From: Treponema sp. | GTDB taxonomy: Bacteria > Spirochaetota > Spirochaetia > Treponematales > Breznakiellaceae | Assembly (NCBI GenBank): GCA_031266255.1 | Contig: JAISBK010000076.1 | Coordinates: 1-10,475, forward strand | Reading direction: 5' to 3' | DNA length: 10,475 nucleotides | Notes under the pieces: model-generated | What the model saw: only the letters and a program-made list of their open reading frames with translations | Database searches by the model: none | Told to the model about the DNA's origin: nothing | Part shown: positions 1 through 6,317 of the stretch, in pieces | How the letters are laid out: each line of letters begins with the position of its first letter | How positions within the stretch are numbered: position 1 is the stretch's first letter | Made by a program: the position numbers and the translations under genes

Positions 1-117
1 TGGAAAGGGTACAAAAGCCAGCGTACGCCGGGTGTGATTACTCTTCACGAGGGCCTGACACGTTTCCACGATATATTTCAAGGCTGGCTGCTCGCCAAAG
101 ATGTGTATAAACGGTAG
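1..117 (+). pseudogene. C-terminal fragment of an IS4-type transposase (cut by the window edge)
   Basis: An open frame runs from base 1 to a TAG at 115-117 and gives 38 residues with no start inside the window. The spacing of the pattern PGV-x-TL-x2-GL-x-RFHDI-x2-GW resembles the extreme C-terminus of IS4-family DDE transposases, which usually end in a PG-x2-TL-x2-GL-x-RL-x-D-x3-W block. This is recall of a family pattern, not a search result. No catalytic residue falls in the visible part, so it cannot be said whether the gene is intact to the left. A hairpin followed by a T-run lies just downstream. It could instead be the end of an unrelated hypothetical protein. Confidence 0.5.
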
Positions 118-145
118 CCCTCCGGGAGAGGGACTCCAATTTTTT
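118..145 (+). terminator. Possible rho-independent terminator after the transposase tail
   Basis: CCCTC (118-122) pairs with GAGGG (128-132) over a five-base loop. An alternative overlapping hairpin pairs GGAG (125-128) with CTCC (134-137) and ends two bases before a run of six T at 140-145. Either stem is short, but the position directly after the stop codon and the T-run fit a terminator. Confidence 0.35.
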
Positions 146-391
146 CGGCTGACAGGCCCCGCGCTTTTGGCGTTAGTCGTAACAGATGAGTCGTGTTAAA
201 AGTAAAATTGATGTGTTGCTAACTGCCGCGCTTTTCATTTTCCATGCTATCCTTGTCTTTACGGAGGCTCGCATGACTTTTGAACAAACTGTTGAAATTC
301 CGAAAAACCGGCGCTTGATTCGGATGTAAATCAGCCTTTCGCTTCGTCCTATTCGTTAATGATTTAACCTCAATTACGTGTGTTTAAACTC
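146..391. other. Gene-poor intergenic stretch between transposase tail and tRNA promoter
   Basis: No credible full gene is seen on either strand in this stretch. It contains the 18-codon reading frame at 273-329 and a 10-base direct repeat, CCGCGCTTTT, at 159-168 and 226-235. A weak inverted repeat GGCGTTAG / CTAACTGCC (169-176 and 219-227) lies between and around these. The impression is of decayed DNA between an insertion-sequence remnant and a tRNA gene. Confidence 0.5.
273..329 (+). pseudogene. Truncated start of a small antitoxin-like protein (18 codons)
   Basis: An ATG at 273 is preceded by a well-placed GGAGG at 263-267 and opens a frame of only 18 codons, MTFEQTVEIPKNRRLIRM, ending in TAA. 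The first dozen residues resemble, from memory, the start of short spirochaete proteins of about 60-80 residues that sit beside toxin genes and continue with a proline-rich PREIPAG-like segment. That continuation is absent here. The frame after the stop does not resume in an obvious way and no toxin gene follows. I read it as a remnant cut off soon after the start, although a genuine 18-residue peptide cannot be excluded because the ribosome site is intact. Confidence 0.35.
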
Positions 392-420
392 TTGTATAAA
401 TTTTTTATTTATGGTATATT
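392..420 (+). promoter_or_regulatory. sigma70-type promoter for tRNA-Leu
   Basis: TTGTAT (392-397) and TATATT (415-420) are separated by 17 bases, and transcription would begin about seven bases before the mature tRNA. The -10 box lies inside an inverted repeat, ATGGTAT (411-417) and ATACCAT (422-428), with a four-base centre. Confidence 0.55.
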
Positions 421-433
421 AATACCATATTTT

Positions 434-516
434 GCCGGCGTGGTGAAATGGCAGACACGGTAGACTCAAAATCTACTGACCGTGAGGTCATATCGGTTCA
501 AGTCCGATCGCCGGTA
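434..516 (+). tRNA. tRNA-Leu, anticodon CAA
   Basis: This is a class II tRNA of 83 bases. The acceptor stem pairs GCCGGCG (434-440) with CGCCGGT (509-515), with one G-T pair at the tip and discriminator A at 516. The anticodon stem GTAGA/TCTAC (460-464 and 472-476) encloses the loop CTCAAAA, putting anticodon CAA at 467-469, which reads UUG. A long variable arm follows, typical of leucine tRNAs. The T arm ATCGG/CCGAT (492-496 and 504-508) holds the loop TTCAAGT. The 3' CCA is not encoded, so it must be added after transcription. Confidence 0.97.
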
Positions 517-548
517 TAAAAATTAGATTGAATATTGGGGTGTTATTT

Positions 549-587
549 TTGCTGATACTAGATAAATCCATATATATGGTGTATAAT
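549..587 (+). promoter_or_regulatory. Probable promoter of the lipoprotein pair
   Basis: TTGCTG (549-554) is followed after 16 bases by TATATA (571-576). A better TATAAT match (582-587) lies a little further on without a good -35 at the right distance. The first -10 lies inside a perfect 12-base palindrome, CCATATATATGG (568-579), which might be an operator or only AT-rich chance. It lies about 80-90 bases before the first lipoprotein gene. Confidence 0.4.
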
Positions 588-665
588 ATTAAAACAAGAG
601 GGTCATGGTGCAAAAACAGCATGAAGGTGCGTGTTTAAGACCTGAATATTTTTAAGGAGTTTTTT

Positions 666-1244
666 GTGAAAAAGATGAAAACGAATGGTCCTTTCTTCTT
701 TGTTTTGGCGCTGATTGTTCTGAGTGCGGTAGGTTGTACATCATCTCCTGCATCCTCAAAGGCTGGAGGCCAAGCAGACCTGCCGGATTTTGTTATGAAT
801 CCTCCATTGCAGGAAGATGCGATTTTCGGTATCGGCAGTGCAAAATTGTCATCTGATAATCAGTCTTTAACCATGGCGGATGCTCGGGCCCGGCAATCCC
901 TGGCCTTTCAGCTCAATGCCAATGTACAAGCTATGATCACCGACTATGCCCGTTCTGCAGGTACGGAGAATAGCCAGGCAAGTCTTGAGTTTTCTGAAAG
1001 TATTGGCCGGCAGTTGACCCAAACCACCTTAAGTGGTGCAATAGCGGTGAAGCGAGAAAAGGCCAAAGATGGTACCTTGTGGGTTCTCATGTCCTATAGT
1101 AAAGCTGATGCAGCCAAGGCTGCGGCGGGAATCATCGAAACCGAGGCTTCCAAGTACGCAGAGTTTAAGGCTATGGAAGCCCTCAAGATGATGGATCAGC
1201 AATTAGATCGTATTAACACGAAACCTGAGGCAGTAACCAGGTAA
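666..1244 (+). CDS. LPP20-like lipoprotein
   Basis: The gene encodes a 192-residue protein with a lipoprotein signal: basic start MKKMK, a hydrophobic core at residues 9-22, and a lipobox ending AVGC with the lipidated cysteine at 24. The mature part, from about residue 39 (LPDFVMNPP) through the FGIGSAK segment and the following helix rich in Ala and Arg (residues 54-100), has the layout of the LPP20 domain common in spirochaete outer-membrane lipoproteins. Its cellular role is unknown. The start is GTG at 666, chosen because AAGGAG at 654-659 lies six bases upstream; ATG at 675 would also be in frame but is too far from it. It is followed after 35 bases by a second lipoprotein of the same broad type, and the two are probably cotranscribed. 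Confidence 0.8.
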   Translation: MKKMKTNGPFFFVLALIVLSAVGCTSSPASSKAGGQADLPDFVMNPPLQEDAIFGIGSAKLSSDNQSLTMADARARQSLAFQLNANVQAMITDYARSAGTENSQASLEFSESIGRQLTQTTLSGAIAVKREKAKDGTLWVLMSYSKADAAKAAAGIIETEASKYAEFKAMEALKMMDQQLDRINTKPEAVTR

Positions 1245-1279
1245 GCAGATTTGGTCCCTGGTGGGGGAGGGATATCCTT

Positions 1280-2071
1280 ATGCTACGATATGGAGTATTA
1301 GTCTGTTCGATCTTCTTCTTGTTTTCTTGTGCTGGTTCTCCGGATTCTTCAGTTTCCCCTGTGGTAGACTGGGATTTTTGGAACCTTTCACCAATGAATG
1401 AAGAAAAGAACGAATTAATTTTTATTGGCGTAGCAGGGGTACGGATGAACCATCAGGAGGCCATTGACTTAGCTTTGGAAGATGCCGCCCGACGGGTGGC
1501 CTTTTTCCAAGCAGTAGGAGGGGAAGTCTTACAGCGGGTGGAGATTGGCACCGGTTTTTTTGATTACCGATCCGAGAATCAGGCAACCTTACATTACGAC
1601 GAGGAAGGGTATCAAAAGTATCGGGAGGTTCTGGTATTTGATCCTGAACAGGATGTCCGGATTGAACATCGTACTGTTTTTGTCCGTACCCGGTATCAGG
1701 CTTCTCGAAGTCTCCTCCTTAAGCATCGGTACGCGGTTAAACATGAGCGGCCCCAATGGGTGGATAATCCACCTAAACAGATTTCCGATTTTTGGGTGGG
1801 CGTGGGCTTTGCCGGGCCACGCTTGTACCATAAAGATACAGTGATTGCATCCTATGAGAATGCCGTTTTTTCGATTATTACCTCCATTTCTAGTACCGTA
1901 AGCGCAAAGATAGAAACTACCCAGAATTCAGGTGAAATCTTTTCGTCTTTTTCTGCAATAAACAGTCAAGAAGTAAGTGCCTCGGGAACCTTACGGGGTT
2001 TTTATGTGATCGAAACCTGGACCGATCCTTCCACAAAGGCTGTATGGAGCTTGGCTATTGCCGAAAAGTAG
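1280..2071 (+). CDS. Lipoprotein with two LPP20-like segments
   Basis: The product has 263 residues. Its short signal peptide ends in the lipobox LFSC, with the lipidated cysteine at 17. Two segments resemble the LPP20 fold. The first is at about residues 31-90, with IFIGVAGVRMN and a helix of alternating Ala/Glu/Leu. The second is at about residues 157-215, with PQWVDNPP then FWVGVGFAGPRLYHK. Each begins with the Trp/Asn-Pro-Pro-type lead-in followed by a Gly-rich strand, which suggests internal duplication. The start is ATG 1280 with GGAGG at 1266-1270, nine bases away. It probably acts at the outer membrane together with the preceding lipoprotein, but no specific function can be given. The two genes are likely an operon, as no promoter is evident in the 35-base gap. 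Confidence 0.75.
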   Translation: MLRYGVLVCSIFFLFSCAGSPDSSVSPVVDWDFWNLSPMNEEKNELIFIGVAGVRMNHQEAIDLALEDAARRVAFFQAVGGEVLQRVEIGTGFFDYRSENQATLHYDEEGYQKYREVLVFDPEQDVRIEHRTVFVRTRYQASRSLLLKHRYAVKHERPQWVDNPPKQISDFWVGVGFAGPRLYHKDTVIASYENAVFSIITSISSTVSAKIETTQNSGEIFSSFSAINSQEVSASGTLRGFYVIETWTDPSTKAVWSLAIAEK

Positions 2072-2084
2072 TAAAGCTTCTTTA

Positions 2085-2132
2085 ATATTTTAAAATATGC
2101 TAAATTCCTCTGAAGGTATAAACCCCTGAGGA
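2085..2132 (+). terminator. Weak hairpins after the lipoprotein pair
   Basis: Two inverted repeats follow the stop. One is a perfect AT-only palindrome at 2085-2098 (ATATTTT/AAAATAT). The other is TCCTC (2106-2110) pairing with GAGGA (2128-2132) with partial pairing inside. Neither is followed by a proper T-run, so termination here is a guess. Confidence 0.2.
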
Positions 2133-2165
2133 TGTATTAACACTCAAAGTAATCAAGAAAAAAGT

Positions 2166-2194
2166 TTGACAAGTTCCGATTCCAATGGTACGAT
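2166..2194 (+). promoter_or_regulatory. sigma70-type promoter of the TRAP / sugar-acid operon
   Basis: A perfect -35 box TTGACA (2166-2171) is spaced 17 bases from TACGAT (2189-2194). Transcription would begin near 2201, leaving a leader of about 30 bases before the dctP start at 2231. This leaves little room for an upstream ATG at 2213 to be used. No clear operator palindrome is seen beside it. Confidence 0.6.
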
Positions 2195-2220
2195 AAATAA
2201 TACTTTTTATATATGCTTTT

Positions 2221-2226
2221 GGAGGA
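2221..2226 (+). promoter_or_regulatory. Ribosome binding site that fixes the dctP start at 2231
   Basis: GGAGGA lies four bases before ATG 2231. The in-frame ATG at 2213 would place this site inside the coding sequence and has no ribosome site of its own. Confidence 0.75.
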
Positions 2227-2230
2227 AACT

Positions 2231-3274
2231 ATGGCATGTAGAAAACAATGGGCAGTATTGGGCTTATTAGGCTTTGCTGCGGTGGCTAGTCTCTTTGCAC
2301 GTGGTGGTCAAGATCAAGGCCGTGCAGGATCTACCCAGGGTTCAACGGTGAGACCGATAACCATCAAAGTAGGGGATAACTGGGGAGTAACCCACCCGAT
2401 GGCAGCGGCCTTAGATACCGTATTCAAACCCCAAGTTGAAAGCGCCTCAGGGGGAACCCTCAGCGTGGACATTTATCATGACGGTACCCTCGGTAATGAA
2501 GGGGATCTATGGAACGGCGTGCGGAACGGAACCATTGAGGTAGCCATTGTAGGTACGCCGATGAACCAGGAATACTCCACCATGTTGATTTCCGACTGGC
2601 CCTTCTTATACCGGGATCTTAACCATGCGAAGCAAGTCTGGACCAGCTCAATTGCGGAGGAAATCAACCGGGAATTTCATCAGAAATTCCCCACGGTTTA
2701 TATGCTGGCTTGGGGACCGAACAGCGCCCGGACGTTTACCAGTAATAAACCCCTCACCTCAGTGGATGAGTTTAGAGGGCAGAAGTTCCGGATGCCCGGT
2801 AACCCGATCCATGTAGGTATTGCCGAAAATTTAGGGGCGAGCGCTCAGGTCATTCCCTTGGGAGAACTCTTCTCTGCCCTAGAAACCGGCGTAGTGGATG
2901 GCCAAGATAATGGTATGGTTACGGTGATAAGTCAAGCTTTTTATGAAGTGCAAAAATACCTTTATGAAACTAACCACATCATCGCTACCTTGGAAATCGT
3001 GGTAAGCCAAAGTTTCTATGATAAACTCACCCCAGATCAGCAAAAGGTGCTCACTGATGCGGCAAAAGCCACTGCAGTGAAGGCCTGGGACGACTACATC
3101 CAAAGTGTAGACAGCGACCGTAAATTCCTGCAGGATAAGGGAGTAATCGTAACTCCTACTACCGCAGCAGATCAACAACGGATCATTGATTTGATTCAGC
3201 CCCTTACGGATAAACTGTACGCGGAAAACCTCTGGGCAAAACCCCTCACCGACCGGATCAAAGCGATCCAGTAA
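2231..3274 (+). CDS. dctP: TRAP transporter substrate-binding protein (DctP family)
   Basis: This is the periplasmic solute receptor of a tripartite ATP-independent transporter, which binds an organic or sugar acid and passes it to the DctQ/DctM membrane unit. From ATG 2231 it has 347 residues, the usual family length. The signal peptide is basic MACRK, then a hydrophobic stretch to LFA near residue 23, followed by a Gly/Gln/Ser-rich linker. DctP hallmarks are visible: GTLGNEGDLWNGVRNGTIEV (residues 85-104), FRGQKFRMPGNP (181-192) whose Arg187 is the position that normally forms the salt bridge to the substrate carboxylate, and the GVVDGQDN loop (220-227, GQEN in many relatives). Downstream enzymes suggest a hexuronate or aldonate substrate, which is inference. 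The start is set by the ribosome site; an 18-base upstream extension is possible but less likely. Confidence 0.93.
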   Translation: MACRKQWAVLGLLGFAAVASLFARGGQDQGRAGSTQGSTVRPITIKVGDNWGVTHPMAAALDTVFKPQVESASGGTLSVDIYHDGTLGNEGDLWNGVRNGTIEVAIVGTPMNQEYSTMLISDWPFLYRDLNHAKQVWTSSIAEEINREFHQKFPTVYMLAWGPNSARTFTSNKPLTSVDEFRGQKFRMPGNPIHVGIAENLGASAQVIPLGELFSALETGVVDGQDNGMVTVISQAFYEVQKYLYETNHIIATLEIVVSQSFYDKLTPDQQKVLTDAAKATAVKAWDDYIQSVDSDRKFLQDKGVIVTPTTAADQQRIIDLIQPLTDKLYAENLWAKPLTDRIKAIQ

Positions 3275-3281
3275 AACCCTA

Positions 3282-3315
3282 AGGCCCAGGGTCCTCAAGG
3301 TTGAGGATCTCGGGC
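3282..3315 (+). promoter_or_regulatory. Stable stem-loop between dctP and dctQ
   Basis: GGCCC (3282-3286) pairs with GGGCC (3311-3315) and, inside, TCCTCA (3291-3296) pairs with TGAGGA (3301-3306) around the loop AGGT. The four positions between the two stems can form one G-C and two G-T pairs. A run of six T lies 13 bases further on (3329-3334), too far for a classical terminator. Such hairpins between a binding protein and its membrane subunits commonly protect the upstream message from 3' exonucleases or terminate part of the transcripts. That role is inferred here. Confidence 0.7.
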
Positions 3316-3349
3316 CGTGTTCGTATCTCTTTTTTGGTAATGCAGTCGA

Positions 3350-3354
3350 GGAGG
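3350..3354 (+). promoter_or_regulatory. Ribosome binding site that sets the dctQ start at GTG 3361
   Basis: GGAGG (within GAGGAGG, 3348-3354) lies six bases before GTG 3361. A longer frame opening at 3301 would begin inside the stem-loop and has no ribosome site. Confidence 0.7.
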
Positions 3355-3360
3355 TTCTTG

Positions 3361-3894
3361 GTGAAAGCGTTTTTGGATACCCTGTTTAAGGCAGTTGAAG
3401 TGTTGATTGCCTTTTTTTTAGCAGTCATGATAAGTCTAGTCTTTATGAATGTGGTGTGCAGGTATCTGTTCAGCAAGGGTTTCGCGTGGTCCGAGGAAAT
3501 TGCCCGGCTATGCTTTATATACTTGGTATACTTGGGCTCTATCGGGGCCATGCGGGATAACCAGCACCTTATTATCGACAGCATCCTATCCCGGGTACCG
3601 CTCATCGCACAACGACTCATCTATTTTTTGGTGCAGGTTGGGCTTATCTGGCTTATGTCTATTCTGGCCCGAGGCAGTTGGTTGCTCATGCTGCAAAATC
3701 TCCGGGATCGCTGGGTTGCTACCCATTTTCCCACCTTCCTGGTTTATGCGGCCGGACTTATCACCGGCATTGCCATTGGCATCATTGCCTTGACGAACCT
3801 ATTCCGACTCGTCATCATGAAGATGTCCGTTGCGGATCTACTTAAAATGCGGGATGATTCAGAAACGGATCAAATGCAGGACAGCATACAATAG
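3361..3894 (+). CDS. dctQ: TRAP transporter small permease subunit (DctQ family)
   Basis: This is the four-helix small membrane subunit that pairs with DctM. From GTG 3361 it is 177 residues, typical for the family (about 150-190). Hydrophobic segments lie at about residues 11-33, 49-66, 84-108 and 123-151, giving the expected four membrane spans. The conserved family motif after the first span is present as FAWSEEIARL (residues 41-50), and RDNQHLIID (65-73) matches the common polar loop in which DctQ proteins carry a G/N-x-H segment. The hydrophilic tail after residue 155 is acidic. The stop codon overlaps the dctM ribosome site, so translation of the two membrane subunits is probably coupled. 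The extended reading frame from 3301 would add 20 residues lacking any hydrophobic or conserved feature, so I reject it. Confidence 0.9.
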   Translation: MKAFLDTLFKAVEVLIAFFLAVMISLVFMNVVCRYLFSKGFAWSEEIARLCFIYLVYLGSIGAMRDNQHLIIDSILSRVPLIAQRLIYFLVQVGLIWLMSILARGSWLLMLQNLRDRWVATHFPTFLVYAAGLITGIAIGIIALTNLFRLVIMKMSVADLLKMRDDSETDQMQDSIQ

Positions 3895-3903
3895 GAGGAA
3901 ACA

Positions 3904-5241
3904 ATGGCTCTGATCGTTTTATTTTTGGTGTACCTCTGTGGGTCGATGATGCTTGGTCTCCCCATCGCTTTTTCCCTGTTGTTCGGTTCATCCGCCACTG
4001 CCCTCCATATGGGGGGGACATCCACCAATCCCCAGATTGTGGCTGCCCAACTGTTGCGGGGAATCGACAGCGTTACCATGATGGCCCTGCCCTTCTTTGT
4101 TGTCGCTGGAGAGCTGATGAACCGAGGGGGGCTTACCAAGCGCATTATAGACTTTTGTAATATTTTTGTCGGACGCGTCCGTGGGGGATTGGGCTATGTA
4201 GCCATCCTCGCATGTCTCATGTTCGCCAGCCTTGTAGGTTCCGCAGTGGCAAGTACCGCGGCACTGGGGGCTATCCTTATCCCCATGATGGCAAATTCCG
4301 GTTACAACCGCGCTAAATCCGCAGGGCTTGTAGCTGCGGGCAATATGGTGGCCCCCATTATGCCCCCTTCGGTCCCCATGATTGTGTACGGTGTCGCCGC
4401 GGGGGTTTCGATCAAGGCCCTCTTTCTTGGCGGCATAGCGCCGGCGATATACCTCACCATAATTATGAGTGTCTGTTGGTTCTTTATCTCCCGCAAGGAC
4501 GCGATTAAAACCGATGCGCCGAAACCTACGATCAAAGAAACCCTGCGGATATTCATGAGCGGTCTTTGGGCGCTGTTCCTCCCCGTAATTATCATTGTAG
4601 GACTGCGGGGAGGGGTGTTTACCGCCACTGAAGCAGGGGTTGTGGCTGTGGTGTACGCCCTTATCGTGAGTATTTTCGTATACCGGGAACTCACGCCCAG
4701 GGATATATTCAAAGCCCTTATCGGCGCCGCAAAAACTTCCAGCGTGGTTATGTTCCTGGCGGCGGCTGCGCAGGTTGCAGCCTATATCATGACCATCGCC
4801 CGCATGCCCCAGATGATCACCGCGGCGTTGATCGGATTAACCGACCGGCCCATTCTGTTAAACGTTATGCTGATGGTGGTGGTCCTTCTGGTCGGAACAG
4901 CTATGGATGTGGTTCCTACGATTCTTATTCTGACTCCGATTGTCATTCCCCTGCTTAGAGCCGCGGGAATCGATCCCGTCTACTTTGGCATCAACTTTGT
5001 ATTGGTAAACGTCCTTGGCCTGCTCACCCCACCGGTGGGACCGGTGCTCAACGTGGCTTGTGCAACAGGTAAAGTCAAAATGGAAGAAATTCTCTTACCC
5101 ACCTTGCCTTACTTCATCGTCCAGTGCCTGCTTCTGGTTGTCATGACCCTGATCCCTGAGCTGATCATGGTACCTCTCAAATGGTTTGCAGGGTATACGC
5201 CACGGGTACCGGTTCCCTCAATCTTGAGCCTTTTCAGGTGA
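3904..5241 (+). CDS. dctM: TRAP transporter large permease subunit (DctM family)
   Basis: This is the large membrane subunit that carries out ion-coupled substrate transport. It has 445 residues, the normal size, and is almost wholly hydrophobic, consistent with about 12 spans. Family signatures are present: an N-terminal GLPIAFSLLFG (residues 18-28), LPFFVVAGELMNRGGL (62-77), GSAVASTAALGAILIPMM (112-129), PIMPPSVPMIVYG (151-163), and a second-half repeat NVLGLLTPPVGPVLNVAC near residue 370. The duplicated PPS/PPVG-type elements reflect the inverted-repeat architecture of this transporter class. The ribosome site GGAGG (3894-3898) begins in the dctQ stop codon and is five bases from ATG 3904. 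The gene is followed after 32 bases by the dehydrogenase gene in the same operon. Substrate cannot be read from this subunit. Confidence 0.95.
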   Translation: MALIVLFLVYLCGSMMLGLPIAFSLLFGSSATALHMGGTSTNPQIVAAQLLRGIDSVTMMALPFFVVAGELMNRGGLTKRIIDFCNIFVGRVRGGLGYVAILACLMFASLVGSAVASTAALGAILIPMMANSGYNRAKSAGLVAAGNMVAPIMPPSVPMIVYGVAAGVSIKALFLGGIAPAIYLTIIMSVCWFFISRKDAIKTDAPKPTIKETLRIFMSGLWALFLPVIIIVGLRGGVFTATEAGVVAVVYALIVSIFVYRELTPRDIFKALIGAAKTSSVVMFLAAAAQVAAYIMTIARMPQMITAALIGLTDRPILLNVMLMVVVLLVGTAMDVVPTILILTPIVIPLLRAAGIDPVYFGINFVLVNVLGLLTPPVGPVLNVACATGKVKMEEILLPTLPYFIVQCLLLVVMTLIPELIMVPLKWFAGYTPRVPVPSILSLFR

Positions 5242-5273
5242 GCTGAAATAAAAAATGGAAAAATGGAGATACT

Positions 5274-6290
5274 ATGAAACAATTACTGACTGAAAAACCC
5301 AAGGTATTACAGATGCGTGAGGTGGATGTGCCGCGGATCAAAAAATCCACCGAAGTGCTGGTACAGATGAAAGCCGCAGGGATCTGCGGGTCGGATGTGC
5401 ATATTTACCACGGCACTTCCCCGGTGGCAACCTACCCCCGAGTCATGGGGCATGAGATCGTAGGGGTGATTGCAGAGATTGGGAAAGACGTTACCAAGGT
5501 GAAGACCGGGGACCACGTGATCGTGGATCAGATCGTCAGTTGTGGAGAGTGTTATCCTTGTAAGATTGGCCGGCCTAATATCTGCTGTAATCTAAAAGTT
5601 CGGGGAGTCCACATTGACGGGGGCTACCAGGAGTACCTGGTTGCTGGGGAAGAAGCCATGCATATTTTGCCTCCTCAGCTTTCATTTACCGATGCGGTGA
5701 TGATCGAACCCATGAGTATTGCGTTTCAGTCCTGTGCTCGAGCAGGGATCACCCAAGGGGATATCCTGTTCATTCTCGGTGCAGGAGCTTTGGGTAAGAG
5801 CCTCATCAAGGCAGCCCGCTTAAGGGGTGCCCGTATCATTGTCTCGGATGTGGTGGACGAGCGCCTGGAAGAAGCAAAGGCGCTGGGGGTGAGTGCGGTC
5901 ATCAACTCCAAGAAAGAAGATCTGGCTGCAAAGCTGAAGGAATACACCACCTGGGGCCCGACTGTTTCGATTGATGCTGCAGGCTTTCCCGGTTCTCTGC
6001 CGTTGCTTACGGACCTCACCGGTAATGCAGGCAGGATCATCACTATGGCCTTTCTGGATGAGCCTTCCCCGGTGCAGCAATTCAAGATCACTGCCAAAGA
6101 GCTTGATGTCCGAGGTTCACGGCTGCAAAACAACAAATTTACCGAAGTAATCGCCGCCTATACCCAAGGGAAAATTCCTATCGAAGGTGCGGTTTCTCAT
6201 ATCATTCCTTTTGCAGAGGCTATCCAAGCCTTTAATAGAATCGATTCAGGAGATACGTCTATTAAGAAGATTGCCCTATCCTTTGCATAG
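5274..6290 (+). CDS. Zinc-dependent sugar-acid dehydrogenase, RspB/LgoD type
   Basis: This is a 338-residue medium-chain dehydrogenase/reductase. Catalytic-zinc ligands are Cys38 (GICGSD), His60-Glu61 (MGHE) and Glu145 (MIEP). The structural zinc is held by Cys90, Cys93, Cys96 and Cys104. The Rossmann motif GAGALG is at 169-174, and Asp192 at the end of the second strand favours NAD over NADP. Segments such as HIYHGTSP-x3-YPRVMGHE and KELDVRGSRLQNNKF match, from memory, E. coli RspB and LgoD (YjjN), the latter converting L-galactonate to D-tagaturonate. Beside uxuA, the likely reaction is NAD(H)-linked interconversion of an aldonate and a ketouronate, possibly D-mannonate/D-fructuronate in place of UxuB; this is inference. 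Start ATG 5274 has GGAG at 5265-5268. Confidence 0.88.
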   Translation: MKQLLTEKPKVLQMREVDVPRIKKSTEVLVQMKAAGICGSDVHIYHGTSPVATYPRVMGHEIVGVIAEIGKDVTKVKTGDHVIVDQIVSCGECYPCKIGRPNICCNLKVRGVHIDGGYQEYLVAGEEAMHILPPQLSFTDAVMIEPMSIAFQSCARAGITQGDILFILGAGALGKSLIKAARLRGARIIVSDVVDERLEEAKALGVSAVINSKKEDLAAKLKEYTTWGPTVSIDAAGFPGSLPLLTDLTGNAGRIITMAFLDEPSPVQQFKITAKELDVRGSRLQNNKFTEVIAAYTQGKIPIEGAVSHIIPFAEAIQAFNRIDSGDTSIKKIALSFA

Positions 6291-6317
6291 AAACAACTTT
6301 TGATTATATTCACTATT

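Noticed and set aside
159..235. A direct repeat CCGCGCTTTT (159-168 and 226-235), considered as an attachment site or array.
   Set aside because: Only two copies of ten bases exist, with no further periodicity and no integrase nearby.
605..655. A 16-codon upstream frame (MVQKQHEGACLRPEYF) ending at the ribosome site of the first lipoprotein, suggestive of a leader peptide.
   Set aside because: Its GAGGG is only two bases from the ATG, the peptide has no codon run typical of attenuators, and no terminator/antiterminator pair follows. Probably chance.
1236..1262. An inverted repeat ACCAGG/CCTGGT around the first lipoprotein stop.
   Set aside because: Six-base arms with a 15-base loop and no T-run; too weak for a terminator between two likely cotranscribed genes.
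2213..2230. An earlier in-frame ATG for dctP.
   Set aside because: The strong GGAGGA would fall inside the coding sequence, the ATG lies about 12 bases from the predicted transcript start, and it would put an acidic pair in front of the signal peptide.
2879..3298. A minus-strand reading frame of 139 codons across the end of dctP.
   Set aside because: It lies antisense to a clear DctP protein, with no ribosome site or recognisable motif.
3301..3360. A longer dctQ frame beginning at TTG 3301.
   Set aside because: It begins within the intercistronic stem-loop without a ribosome site; GTG 3361 has GGAGG six bases upstream.
4302..4712. A minus-strand reading frame of 136 codons inside dctM.
   Set aside because: It lies wholly inside a well-supported gene, has low-complexity composition from the opposite strand of hydrophobic codons, and shows no family motif.
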